This document shows positions 16,906 through 25,379 of a DNA stretch of 64,000 bases, one piece after another (the stretch's first letter is position 1; every line of letters starts with the position of its first letter). The stretch comes from Streptomyces sp. HUAS ZL42 (lineage in GTDB: Bacteria; Actinomycetota; Actinomycetes; Streptomycetales; Streptomycetaceae). Location: the NCBI RefSeq assembly GCF_040782645.1, contig NZ_CP160403.1, forward strand, positions 5,987,001 through 6,051,000, written 5' to 3'. Below the pieces are notes generated by a model. That model had not been told where the DNA came from, ran no database searches, and worked only from the letters and a program-made list of their open reading frames with translations. A program made the position numbers and the translations under genes.

Positions 16906-17613
16906 ATGGCAAGTGTGCTCGTGGTCGAGGACGACCAGTTCGTACGCTCGGCGCTGATCCGGCATCTGACCGACGCCGCGCACACGGTGCGCAGTGTGGG
17001 TACGGCACTGGAGGCGCTGCGCGAGGTCGCCCATTTCCGTTTCGACGTCGTCATCCTGGACCTCGGACTGCCCGATCTCGACGGGTCCGAGGCCCTGAAG
17101 ATGCTGCGCGGCATCACGGACGTACCGGTGATCATCGCCACCGCGCGGGACGACGAGACGGAGATCGTCCGGCTGTTGAACGCCGGGGCGGACGACTACC
17201 TGACCAAGCCGTTCTCGGTCGAGCACCTGTCGGCGCGCATGGCGGCCGTCCTGCGGCGGTCCCGTACCGCCGCCGGAGAGGGCCCGCCGTCCACCGTCCT
17301 GCGCGTCGGCGGCCTCACCGTCGACCCGCTGCGCCGCCAGGCCGAACTCGACGGTGTGCGCCTCGACCTCACGCGCCGCGAGTTCGACCTGCTCGCCTTC
17401 CTGGCCGGCCGGCCAGGTGTCGTCGTACCCCGCAGGGAACTGCTCGCCGAGGTGTGGCAGCAGTCGTACGGCGACGACCAGACCATCGACGTCCATCTGT
17501 CCTGGCTGCGGCGCAAGCTGGGCGAGACGGCCGCGCGGCCGCGCTATCTGCACACCCTGCGCGGAGTCGGAGTGAAGCTGGAGCCGCCCGGGGGAGTGGA
17601 GTTGTCGCCATGA
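16906..17613 (+). CDS. OmpR/PhoB-family response regulator
   Basis: A 235-residue two-domain regulator. The receiver domain starts MASVLVVEDDQFVRSALIRHL with the acidic pair DD, the phospho-acceptor Asp in VVILDLGLPDLDG near residue 53, the Thr in IIATARDDETE and the Lys in DYLTKPFSVEHL. The C-terminal winged helix (about 130-232) includes LDLTRREFDLLAFLAGRPGVVVPRRELLAEVW and the recognition-helix segment DQTIDVHLSWLRRKLGE, typical of OmpR/PhoB members. The stop overlaps the kinase start as ATGA, so both are made from one mRNA. No stimulus can be inferred. Confidence 0.92.
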   Translation: MASVLVVEDDQFVRSALIRHLTDAAHTVRSVGTALEALREVAHFRFDVVILDLGLPDLDGSEALKMLRGITDVPVIIATARDDETEIVRLLNAGADDYLTKPFSVEHLSARMAAVLRRSRTAAGEGPPSTVLRVGGLTVDPLRRQAELDGVRLDLTRREFDLLAFLAGRPGVVVPRRELLAEVWQQSYGDDQTIDVHLSWLRRKLGETAARPRYLHTLRGVGVKLEPPGGVELSP

Positions 17614-18989
17614 GATGGGCACTGGTCAGGGTCTGTCTGGCGGTCACGACGATGGTCGTGGTCGCCTTCGCGGTCCCGCTCGGACTCGTCATCAAGGAGA
17701 TGGCCCGCGACCGTGCCTTCTCCAACGCGGAGCGGGAGGCCGCGGTCGTCGTCCCCGCGCTGTCCATCACCACCGACCGCGACCAGTTGGAGCGGGTCGT
17801 CGCCTCGGCGGGCTCCGACGACGGGATGGCCGTGCACATACCGGCGAGCGGCGGCAAGGCGGCCTTCGACCTCGGCCGGCAGCGCTCCGCCGACGAGGAC
17901 ATCGCGGCCGTGCGGAAGCTGGGGCGCGCCTCGACCACCTCCGTACCCGGCGGCTCCAGCCTGCTGCAGCCCGTCGCGCTGAGCTTCGGGACCGTCGTCG
18001 TCGAGGTGTTCGTCCCCGAGTCCGAGGTCAGCAACGGTGTGTACACGGCCTGGGCGGTGCTCGCCGCGGTCGGCGTCGCGCTGATCGTCGGCTCGGTCGC
18101 CGTCGCCGACCGGCTGGGCGTGCGGATGGTGCAGCCGGCGCAACGGCTGGTCGAGGGCGCGCACGAGCTGGGGGAGGGCAAGCTGGGGGCGAGGGTGCCG
18201 GAGGAGGGGCCGACCGAACTGCGGCTCGCGGCGGTCGCGTTCAACTCCATGGCCGACCAGGTCGTACAACTCCTCGCCAATGAGAGGGAGTTGGCCGCCG
18301 ATCTGTCGCACCGGCTGCGTACGCCGCTCACCGTGCTGCGGCTCAACGCCGCCTCGCTCGGCGACACTTCCGCCGCCGAGCAGACCCGGGCCGCGGTCGC
18401 GCAGCTGGAGCGCGAGGTGGACACGATCATCCGTACGGCCCGGGAGGCCAAGCCGCAGACCGCGGCCGCCGGGCCGGGAGCCGGCTGCGACGCGGCCGAG
18501 GTGGTCCGGGAGCGGATGGCGTTCTGGTCGGCGCTCGCGGAGGACGAGGGCCGCAAGGTGCGGGTGGCGGGCGTCGAACGGCCGGTGCGCATACCCGTGG
18601 CCCGCGCCGACCTCGCGGCCGCACTGGACGCGCTGCTCGGCAATGTCTTCCGGCACACCCCCGAGGGCACGGCCTTCGCGGTCGACGTGCACAACGGCGA
18701 CGACGCGGTGATCGTGCTCGTGTCCGACGCGGGGCCGGGGATCCCGGATCCGGCGGCGGCGATGGCGCGCGGGCGGGGGTCGGGGAGCGACGGGTCCACC
18801 GGGCTGGGCCTGGACATCGTGCGCCGGCTCGCGGAGTCGACGGGCGGGGACGTGCGGATCGGGTCGTCGGTGCTCGGCGGTACCGAGGTGCGGATATGGA
18901 TCCAGCTGGACGGGCGCGAGCGAGCGCCCCTGCGGCGGGGGCACCGGGGCTCCGTCCGCCGTCGCAGGCGTGGTGCGGGCGTGCGCTGA
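17610..18989 (+). CDS. Sensor histidine kinase
   Basis: A 459-residue membrane kinase paired with the preceding response regulator. Transmembrane helix one spans about 5-27 and helix two about 144-165, enclosing an extracytoplasmic region of some 115 residues. A HAMP domain follows (RMVQPAQRLVEGAHELGEGKLGARV), then the dimerisation helix with the phosphorylated His in DLSHRLRTPLTVLRLNA. The ATPase domain has the N-box region LLGNVFRHTPEG, the G1 box VSDAGPGIPD and the G2 box GSTGLGLDIVRRLAE. A basic tail ends the protein. No ligand motif is visible in the sensor loop. Confidence 0.92.
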   Translation: MRWALVRVCLAVTTMVVVAFAVPLGLVIKEMARDRAFSNAEREAAVVVPALSITTDRDQLERVVASAGSDDGMAVHIPASGGKAAFDLGRQRSADEDIAAVRKLGRASTTSVPGGSSLLQPVALSFGTVVVEVFVPESEVSNGVYTAWAVLAAVGVALIVGSVAVADRLGVRMVQPAQRLVEGAHELGEGKLGARVPEEGPTELRLAAVAFNSMADQVVQLLANERELAADLSHRLRTPLTVLRLNAASLGDTSAAEQTRAAVAQLEREVDTIIRTAREAKPQTAAAGPGAGCDAAEVVRERMAFWSALAEDEGRKVRVAGVERPVRIPVARADLAAALDALLGNVFRHTPEGTAFAVDVHNGDDAVIVLVSDAGPGIPDPAAAMARGRGSGSDGSTGLGLDIVRRLAESTGGDVRIGSSVLGGTEVRIWIQLDGRERAPLRRGHRGSVRRRRRGAGVR

Positions 18990-18996
18990 GCCCCGA

Positions 18997-19012
18997 ATTG
19001 GTCTCTACCTTT
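18997..19012 (+). promoter_or_regulatory. Candidate chitinase-promoter/DasR-type element
   Basis: TGGTCTCTACCT at 18999-19010 resembles both the 12-bp element of Streptomyces chitinase promoters (TGGTCCAGACCT) and the DasR-responsive dre core (TGGTCTAGACCA), with 9 of 12 positions matching each. It lies about 145 bases before the chitinase start. Only one copy is visible. Confidence 0.35.
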
Positions 19013-19154
19013 AACCGTCCCCGATCCCTTCCTTAAGCGCGCCATAAGATCGCCAACGCCCGTCCGGTTGACGGGAATTGCCCGATTCCGGATCGCTAGC
19101 GTGCTGCCGCATCCCATCCCCGGGAACCCCGTGAGCAGCGAAGGCAGGCAGGCG

Positions 19155-20591
19155 ATGAGCACGCACCGGCGCAAGGTCAGTGGCAGGAACAAGGTGATCG
19201 GCGGTGTCGTCGCCGCGGCCGTCGTGGGCGGCGGTGCGGTCCTGCTCACCGGCACCGCGCAGGCGGCCGGCGTCGGCGCCGCGTACACCAGGACCAGTGA
19301 CTGGTCGACGGGCTACACCGCGCAGTACGTCGTCACGAACAACAGTGGCGCGACGCAGAAGGACTGGACGCTGGAGTTCGACCTGCCGTCGGGCTCGAGG
19401 CTGAGCTCGCTGTGGAACGCCGAGTCGAGCGTCAGCGGGCAGCATGTCACCGTGAAGCCGCCGAAGTGGGACACGGACGGGCTGTCCGCCGGCGAGTCGG
19501 TCACCGTCGGCTTCGTCGTCAACGGCACCGGCAACCCGACCGGCTGTCTCATCGGCGGTGCGAAGTGTTCCGCGGACGACGGCGCGACGCCCGAGCCGAG
19601 CGGCCGCCCGACCCAGTCGGCGACCCCGACCGCGACCCCCACGGTCAAGCCCACCCCCACGGCCTCCCCCTCCCAGAGCCCCGGCACCGGCACACCCGCG
19701 TCCGCCGGCTTCGCCCCGTACGTCGACACCTCTCTCTACCCGGCCTTCGACCTGCTCGCGAGCGCCGCCGCGACCGGCGTGAAGAACTACAACCTCGCCT
19801 TCATCACCGACGGGGGCGGCTGCACCCCGAAGTGGGGCGGGGTCACCGACCTCGGCAGTGACGGTGTGGCGTCCCAGATAGGCGCCCTGCGGGCCAAGGG
19901 CGGCGACGTCCGCGTCTCCTTCGGCGGGGCCGCCGGCTCCGAGCTGGCCACTACCTGCTCGTCGGCGGACGCGCTGGCGACGGCGTACGGCAAGGCCGTG
20001 GACGCCTACAACCTCACCAAGGTCGACTTCGACGTGGAGGGCGGCGCGCTGCCCGACACGGCTGCGAACACACGCCGGGCCCAGGCGATCGCGAAGCTGC
20101 AGCAGCAGCATCCGAACCTGGACGTCTCCTTCACGCTCCCGGTCATGCCGGAGGGCCTGACCCAGGACGGTGTGAACCTCCTGGCGAACGCCAGGTCCAA
20201 CGGTGTGAAGATCAACACCGTCAACATCATGGCGATGGACTACGGCCCCGCGTACAGCGGCGACATGGGTACCTATGCCGAGCAGGCCGCCACGGCAACT
20301 CAGGCCCAGATCAAGAGTGTTCTCGGCCTCTCCGAAAGCGCCGCCTGGAAGGCCGTGGCCGTCACTCCGATGATCGGCGTCAACGACGTCGCGTCCGAGA
20401 TCTTCAAGGTCGACGACGCGGCCCAACTCGTCGATTTCGCGAAAGCGAAGGGTCTCGGCTGGCTGTCGATGTGGTCCGCCGGCCGCGACAAGCAGTGCCC
20501 CGGTGGCGCGAAGAACTCCGCGGACGCGACCTGCAGTTCGATCCTCCAGGACGCCTTCGCCTTCTCCAGGGCATTCGGCGCCCTCGGCTAG
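19155..20591 (+). CDS. Secreted chitinase, CBM2-GH18
   Basis: A 478-residue exported enzyme. Signal peptide: KVSGRNKVIGG then a hydrophobic run and cleavage near TAQAAG (about residue 38). Residues about 40-138 are a carbohydrate-binding module family 2 domain with exposed Trp residues and paired cysteines (Cys131, Cys138). A Thr/Pro/Ser linker covers about 141-182. The GH18 barrel runs to the end; the catalytic signature is DFDVE at 291-295 with Glu295 as acid. This is the compact GH18 form close to Streptomyces chitinases with DVEGG at the active site. It should cleave chitin outside the cell. A possible chitinase-type promoter element lies upstream and a strong hairpin terminator follows. 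Confidence 0.92.
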   Translation: MSTHRRKVSGRNKVIGGVVAAAVVGGGAVLLTGTAQAAGVGAAYTRTSDWSTGYTAQYVVTNNSGATQKDWTLEFDLPSGSRLSSLWNAESSVSGQHVTVKPPKWDTDGLSAGESVTVGFVVNGTGNPTGCLIGGAKCSADDGATPEPSGRPTQSATPTATPTVKPTPTASPSQSPGTGTPASAGFAPYVDTSLYPAFDLLASAAATGVKNYNLAFITDGGGCTPKWGGVTDLGSDGVASQIGALRAKGGDVRVSFGGAAGSELATTCSSADALATAYGKAVDAYNLTKVDFDVEGGALPDTAANTRRAQAIAKLQQQHPNLDVSFTLPVMPEGLTQDGVNLLANARSNGVKINTVNIMAMDYGPAYSGDMGTYAEQAATATQAQIKSVLGLSESAAWKAVAVTPMIGVNDVASEIFKVDDAAQLVDFAKAKGLGWLSMWSAGRDKQCPGGAKNSADATCSSILQDAFAFSRAFGALG

Positions 20592-20610
20592 ACCGCACTG
20601 CCCTCGGGAG

Positions 20611-20646
20611 CACGGGACGCACGGCCAACCGGCCGCGCGTCCCGTG
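20611..20646 (+). terminator. Hairpin terminator after the chitinase gene
   Basis: CACGGGACGC (20611-20620) pairs exactly with GCGTCCCGTG (20637-20646); the loop contains a further GGCC/GGCC pair. A T-rich stretch follows. It starts 19 bases after the stop. Confidence 0.8.
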
Positions 20647-20682
20647 TTGCTTCTTGATCGTTTCCGTGGGGGTGCGCGGTGA

Positions 20683-20701
20683 TGTCGATTACGTTTCGAC
20701 A
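20683..20701. promoter_or_regulatory. Inverted repeat upstream of the galactoside operon, likely operator
   Basis: TGTCGA and TCGACA flank a seven-base spacer, about 143 bases before the binding-protein start. A TTGACG hexamer at about 20717 with TGTCAT 18 bases later could be the promoter just after it. Sugar operons in Streptomyces are usually controlled by LacI- or DeoR-type repressors at such sites; none is encoded next to this operon. Confidence 0.4.
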
Positions 20702-20779
20702 AATGAAGGCGCGAGGTGTTGACGGGGTACCGAACGAAGGGCTGTCATTACGCCACCATGTTCGGTCACGTTGGTTTCT

Positions 20780-20793
20780 GGTCGGTTCCGACC
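20780..20793. promoter_or_regulatory. Second inverted repeat upstream of the galactoside operon
   Basis: GGTCGG-TT-CCGACC is a perfect inverted repeat lying 50 bases before the start of the binding protein. It could be a protein site or a leader RNA feature; its two-base loop argues for protein binding. Confidence 0.35.
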
Positions 20794-20843
20794 GACTGTG
20801 GCGCGACGCATCATGACCCGAACCCTGTCGTCAGGAGCCGTTC

Positions 20844-22157
20844 ATGCATGACCTTTCTCCTTCCGGTCCGTCCCTCCCCGCACCGAGCCGCCGCACCCTG
20901 CTGCGCGGCATGGGCGGGGCCGCCGTCCTCGGCGCCGGCATACCGCTGCTGAGCGCCTGCGGCGGCAGCAGCAGCGCCTCGGACCCCAAGACCGTCAGTG
21001 TTGGCTCCAACGACTCGGACGCCGTGCCGAAGAAGGCGTACGCGGATGTCTACGCGGACTTCAAGAAGCAGTCCGGCATCACCGCCAAGGTGAACACGAA
21101 GGACCACAACACCTTCCAGGAGCAGATCAACTCGTATCTGCAGGGCACCCCGGACGACGTGTTCAAGTGGTTCGCCGGTTACCGCATGCAGTTCTTCGCG
21201 GCCAAGAACCTCGCCTCGCCGATCGACGACGTGTGGGAGAAGATCGGGGGCAACTTCCCCGAGGCGATGAAGAAGCTGTCCAAGGGCGCGGACGGCAAGT
21301 ACTACTTCGTGCCGATGACCACGTACCCGTGGGCGATCTTCTACCGCAAGAGCGTCTTCCAGGCCAAGGGCTACACCGTCCCCACCACCTGGGACGAGCT
21401 GGTGGCGCTGTGCAAGCAGATGAAGAAGGACGGCCTGGTCCCGATCGCGTTCGGTGACAAGGACGCCTGGCCGGCGATGGGCACCTTCGACCAGATCAAC
21501 TTCCGGCTCAACGGCTACGACTTCCATGTCGAGCTGATGGCGGGCAAGGCCGCCTGGACGGACGCCAAGGTCAAGGCGGTCTTCGACCACTGGGCCGAGC
21601 TGCTGCCCTACCACCAGGACGGGTTCATGGGCCGCACCTGGCAGGACGCCGCGCAGACGCTGGTGTCGAAGAAGGCCGGCATGTACCTGCTGGGAACGTT
21701 CGTGGCGCAGCAGTTCACCAACAAGGCCGACCTGGACGACCTCGACTTCTTCGCCTTCCCGGAGATCAACTCGCAGTTCGGTCAGGACACCGTCGAGGCG
21801 CCCACCGACGGCTTCATGGTCAGCAAGGCCCCGAAGAACAAGGACGGCGTCGCGAAGCTGCTGGAGTTCCTGGGCACCCCGCAGGCCGAGGAGCTCTACC
21901 TCAAGGGCGACCCGAGCGTGGTGGCCGCCTCCAACAAGGCCGACACCTCCGCGTACTCGGCGCTGCAGAAGAAGGCGTTCGAGATGATCGGCCAGGCCAA
22001 GTCCCTGACGCAGTTCATGGACCGCGACTCCCGCCCGGACTTCACCTCCACGGTGATGCAGCCCGGTCTGCAGAAGTTCCTCCAGAACCCCAAGGGCGTC
22101 GACAGCCTGCTGTCCTCGATCGAGCGCCAGAAGAAGACGATCTTCGCCTCCGCATGA
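20844..22157 (+). CDS. Sugar ABC transporter substrate-binding lipoprotein (CUT1)
   Basis: A 437-residue extracellular lipoprotein. The start carries a Tat-like twin-arginine segment (APSRRTLLRGMGG) and a lipobox LLSAC with Cys39 as the lipid-modified residue, followed by a Gly/Ser linker. The mature part has typical binding-protein family 1 features: YADFKKQSGITAKVNTKDHNTFQEQINSYLQGTPDDVFKWFAGYR, then FYRKSVFQAKGYTVPTTWDELVALCKQMKKDGLVPIAFG. First gene of an operon with two permeases and GH36 and GH42 enzymes, so the ligand is probably an alpha- or beta-galactoside oligosaccharide. No ATPase is encoded; Streptomyces CUT1 systems share MsiK. Confidence 0.9.
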   Translation: MHDLSPSGPSLPAPSRRTLLRGMGGAAVLGAGIPLLSACGGSSSASDPKTVSVGSNDSDAVPKKAYADVYADFKKQSGITAKVNTKDHNTFQEQINSYLQGTPDDVFKWFAGYRMQFFAAKNLASPIDDVWEKIGGNFPEAMKKLSKGADGKYYFVPMTTYPWAIFYRKSVFQAKGYTVPTTWDELVALCKQMKKDGLVPIAFGDKDAWPAMGTFDQINFRLNGYDFHVELMAGKAAWTDAKVKAVFDHWAELLPYHQDGFMGRTWQDAAQTLVSKKAGMYLLGTFVAQQFTNKADLDDLDFFAFPEINSQFGQDTVEAPTDGFMVSKAPKNKDGVAKLLEFLGTPQAEELYLKGDPSVVAASNKADTSAYSALQKKAFEMIGQAKSLTQFMDRDSRPDFTSTVMQPGLQKFLQNPKGVDSLLSSIERQKKTIFASA

Positions 22158-23134
22158 CCTCCGAGACGACCACGAAGAGCCCGGAGGCGGCAGCCGTGCC
22201 GCCTCCGGGCCACGCGCCTGAGAAGAAGCGGGTCCCGCAGGGCCACCAGCGCCTGCTGACCCGCCGTGACCGCATCACGCTCGCCTTCATGGCGGGCGTG
22301 CCCACGGTTTTGCACGTGGCCCTGGTCTGGGTCACCGCCATCGCCTCGATCGCCCTGGCCTTCACCACCTGGGACGGCATCGGCTTCGACTCCATCAAGT
22401 GGGTCGGCTTCGACAACTTCAAGCAGTTGTTCAGCGACAACCCGCAGTTCTGGCCGGCCGTCCAGCACAACATCATCTGGTTCGTCGCGCTGATCCTGAT
22501 CCCCACCCCGATGGGCCTGTTCCTGGCCGTCCAGCTGGACAAGAAGATCCGCTTCAGCCGGGTCTACCAGACCGCGTTCTTCCTGCCCGTCGTGATGTCC
22601 CTGGCCGTCATCGGATTCGTCTGGCAGCTGATCTACAACCCCGACACCGGCCTGATCAACAGCCTCATCGGCGCCAACGAACCCGGCCACTACATCGACT
22701 GGATCGGCGACCCCGACCTCAACCTGTGGGCCGTCCTGGTCGCCGCGTCCTGGCGGCACACCGGCTACATGATGATCCTCTACCTCGCCGGCCTCAAGGG
22801 CGTCGACCCGGCCCTGCGCGAGGCCTCCGCCCTCGACGGCGCCAATGAGTGGCAGACCTTCAAAAACGTCGTCTTCCCCACCCTGCGCCCCACCAACACC
22901 GTCGTCCTGGTCGTCACCATCATCGAGGCGCTGCGCGCCTTCGACCTGGTCTTCGTGTTCAACAAGGGCGCCCAGGGCACCGAACTGCTCTCCATCCTGA
23001 TCACCAACAACATCATCGGCGAGTCCAGCCGGATCGGATACGGCTCCGCGATCGCCGTCGTCCTCCTGGTGATCTCCCTCGCCGTGATCATCCCGTACCT
23101 GATCGCGACCTTCCGGAAGGAGCGGCAAGCGTGA
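22154..23134 (+). CDS. Sugar ABC transporter permease (MalF-like)
   Basis: A 326-residue inner-membrane permease with about six helices, the first at ITLAFMAGVPTVLHVALVWVTAIASIALAF. The conserved EAA loop that docks the ATPase is visible as YLAGLKGVDPALREASALDGANEWQTFKNVVFPTLRPT near residue 215. The ATG overlaps the binding-protein stop (ATGA), and its own stop overlaps the next start. It forms the channel with the second permease for the same galactoside-type sugar. The N-terminal 35 residues are a cytoplasmic, charged extension. Confidence 0.92.
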   Translation: MTSETTTKSPEAAAVPPPGHAPEKKRVPQGHQRLLTRRDRITLAFMAGVPTVLHVALVWVTAIASIALAFTTWDGIGFDSIKWVGFDNFKQLFSDNPQFWPAVQHNIIWFVALILIPTPMGLFLAVQLDKKIRFSRVYQTAFFLPVVMSLAVIGFVWQLIYNPDTGLINSLIGANEPGHYIDWIGDPDLNLWAVLVAASWRHTGYMMILYLAGLKGVDPALREASALDGANEWQTFKNVVFPTLRPTNTVVLVVTIIEALRAFDLVFVFNKGAQGTELLSILITNNIIGESSRIGYGSAIAVVLLVISLAVIIPYLIATFRKERQA

Positions 23135-24021
23135 GCACCCCCACCGCCGCGCTCGGCCGGCAGCGCACCCCCCTCCGTCCGGCCCGGGTCCTGCTGCACG
23201 TGTTCCTCGTCGTCACCGCGCTGGCCTGGCTCGGCCCGCTGCTGTGGGCGATCTTCGCGGCCCTGCGCCCGTACGCGGAGACCAGCAACAAGGGCTACGT
23301 CTCCTGGCCGGACAAGCTGACCTTCGACAACTTCACCAACGCCTTCGAGCAGTCCGACATGCTGCACTACTTCGGCAACACGCTGCTCATCGCGGTGCCC
23401 GCCGTGCTGCTGACGCTGTTCCTGTCGTCGATGGTCGCCTTCTACGTCAGCCGCTTCGACTTCCGCCTCAACATCTTCCTGCTGCTGGTCTTCACCGCCG
23501 GCAACCTCCTCCCGCAGCAGGTCATCATCACCCCGCTGTACCGCATGTACCTGCTCATCGACCTGCCCGGCATCACCATGAGCGGCAAGCTCTACGACTC
23601 CGCCCTCGGCCTGGTCCTCATCCACATCGCCTTCCAGTCCGGCTTCTGCGCCTTCGTCCTGAGCAACTACATGCGCATGCTGCCGCACGAGCTGACCGAG
23701 GCCGCCCTGGTCGACGGGGCCTCGGTATGGCGGATGTACTGGCAGATCGTGCTGCCGCTGTGCAAGCCCGCCATGGCCGCCCTGGCCACCCTGCTGTCCA
23801 TCTGGATCTACAACGACTTCTTCTGGGCCATCGTGCTGATCTCCACCGGCGAGAACATGCCCATCACCTCGGCCCTGAACAACCTCTCCGGCCAGTACTT
23901 CACCGACCCCAACCTGGTCGCCGCCGGCGCCCTGCTCACCGCCATCCCCACGCTGATCGTGTACTTCGCGCTCCAGCGCCAGTTCGTCAGCGGCCTCACC
24001 CTCGGCGCCAACAAGGGCTGA
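23131..24021 (+). CDS. Sugar ABC transporter permease (MalG-like)
   Basis: A 296-residue inner-membrane protein with six predicted helices, beginning ARVLLHVFLVVTALAWLGPLLWAIFAALR. The EAA motif is MRMLPHELTEAALVDGASVWRMYWQIVLPLCKPAMAALA near residue 185. The C-terminus ends QRQFVSGLTLGANKG, the usual MalG-type tail. The GTG start overlaps the first permease's stop (GTGA), so translation is coupled. Partner of the preceding permease; the two should share the general MsiK ATPase. The alpha-galactosidase gene follows after about 40 bases. Confidence 0.92.
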   Translation: MSTPTAALGRQRTPLRPARVLLHVFLVVTALAWLGPLLWAIFAALRPYAETSNKGYVSWPDKLTFDNFTNAFEQSDMLHYFGNTLLIAVPAVLLTLFLSSMVAFYVSRFDFRLNIFLLLVFTAGNLLPQQVIITPLYRMYLLIDLPGITMSGKLYDSALGLVLIHIAFQSGFCAFVLSNYMRMLPHELTEAALVDGASVWRMYWQIVLPLCKPAMAALATLLSIWIYNDFFWAIVLISTGENMPITSALNNLSGQYFTDPNLVAAGALLTAIPTLIVYFALQRQFVSGLTLGANKG

Positions 24022-24065
24022 CGCCTCGACAGGCAGCTCGGCCCCTTTCCGTGAAAGAGATCTCA

Positions 24066-25379
24066 GTGCACCACCTCTTCACCCCCGTCGCCTCCGTGCC
24101 CGTGGACCCGGGCCGTGCCCGTGTCCACGAGGAGGGCTGGCAGTCCTGGAGCCCCAGCGGCGCCTACGCCCTCGACGCGACGCCGTACCGCCCGACCAAC
24201 GGCAACTGGGCGACGGTCTGCTATCGGCCGGGCGTCACCGTCCCCGCCGGCACCTTCCAGGGCGAGGGCCTGCTCGCGCTCGACCCGGGCGACGGCTCAC
24301 CGGTCCGGCTGTGGGCGGCGGTGGATCCGACCCGTGAGGTGCCGTCCGTCCGGCTCGTCGTGACGGACGGCGTGGCGCACGTCAGCGCCGACGGCCCGGT
24401 CAAGGAGTGGACGGGCACGGACATCCAGTCGGTGCTGGCGGACTGGGCGTTGGGTCTCGGGGTCGAGGCGCCCCGCCCGGCGCCCACTGTCTGGTGCTCC
24501 TGGTACGAGTACTTCACCGCGGTCACCGAGGACGACATCCACGAGAACCTCCGTGCGATGGACACCCTCGACCTGCCCATCGACGTCGTCCAGATCGACG
24601 ACGGCTACCAGAAGGCGCTGGGCGACTGGCTCACCCTCTCGGGCCGCTTCCGCTCCCGTGCCGGGATCGCGGACGCCATCCGGGCGCGGGGCCGCAGGGC
24701 GGGTATCTGGACGGCACCGTTCCTGGTGGACCCGGCGAGCGACCTGGCCACCGAGCACCCGGACTGGCTGGTCCGGGACACGGCGGGCGGCTTCGCGCAC
24801 GCCGGCCGCAACTGGGGCCACGACCTGCGAGTCCTGGACACCACGCACCCGGAGGCGGCGGCGTACCTGACGGAGGTCTTCCGGACCCTGCGCGCCGAGG
24901 GCTACGACTACTTCAAGGTCGACTTCCTGTACGCGGGCGCGCTGGACGGCGTACGGCACTCCCCGGCGGACGCCCTGACGGCGTACCGCGAGGGCATCGC
25001 GCTGATCCGCGAGGCGATCGGCGATGACGCGTACCTGCTGGGCTGCGGCGCGCCGATCCTCCCGTCGATCGGCCTGTTCGACGCGATGCGCGTCAGCCCG
25101 GACACGGCGCCGCACCGCCTCCCCGAGGCCGGCGACTACAGCCAGCCCGGCCAGGACCCGGCCGAGTTCACCGGCGCCGGACGCCAGTGGCAGCACGGCC
25201 GCCTCTGGGTCAACGACCCCGACTGCCTGATGGCCCGCCCCGCGGTGGAGACCCGGGAGCAGTGGGCGGCGCACGTCAAGGCGACGGGCGGACTGATGGC
25301 GTCGAGCGACCGCCTGCTGTCACTGGACGAGTGGGGAGTCTCCACGACTCGCCGCCTCCTCTCGGGAGCCGCCGAGTGA
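24066..25379 (+). CDS. GH36 alpha-galactosidase (intracellular)
   Basis: Start GTG 24066 follows GAAAGAGAT; GTG 24051 is a possible alternative. The product has 437 residues without a signal peptide, so it acts on imported sugar. A short beta domain (residues 1-135) precedes the barrel. Signatures of glycoside hydrolase family 36/clan D: VWCSWYEYF near 143, IDVVQIDDGYQ near 172-182, the nucleophile Asp286 in YFKVDFLYAG, and the acid/base Asp346 in MRVSPDTAP. It is shorter than classic 700-residue GH36 enzymes, fitting the compact actinobacterial subgroup. Should release terminal alpha-galactose from melibiose- or raffinose-like sugars. Its stop overlaps the GH42 start as GTGA. Confidence 0.88.
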   Translation: MHHLFTPVASVPVDPGRARVHEEGWQSWSPSGAYALDATPYRPTNGNWATVCYRPGVTVPAGTFQGEGLLALDPGDGSPVRLWAAVDPTREVPSVRLVVTDGVAHVSADGPVKEWTGTDIQSVLADWALGLGVEAPRPAPTVWCSWYEYFTAVTEDDIHENLRAMDTLDLPIDVVQIDDGYQKALGDWLTLSGRFRSRAGIADAIRARGRRAGIWTAPFLVDPASDLATEHPDWLVRDTAGGFAHAGRNWGHDLRVLDTTHPEAAAYLTEVFRTLRAEGYDYFKVDFLYAGALDGVRHSPADALTAYREGIALIREAIGDDAYLLGCGAPILPSIGLFDAMRVSPDTAPHRLPEAGDYSQPGQDPAEFTGAGRQWQHGRLWVNDPDCLMARPAVETREQWAAHVKATGGLMASSDRLLSLDEWGVSTTRRLLSGAAE

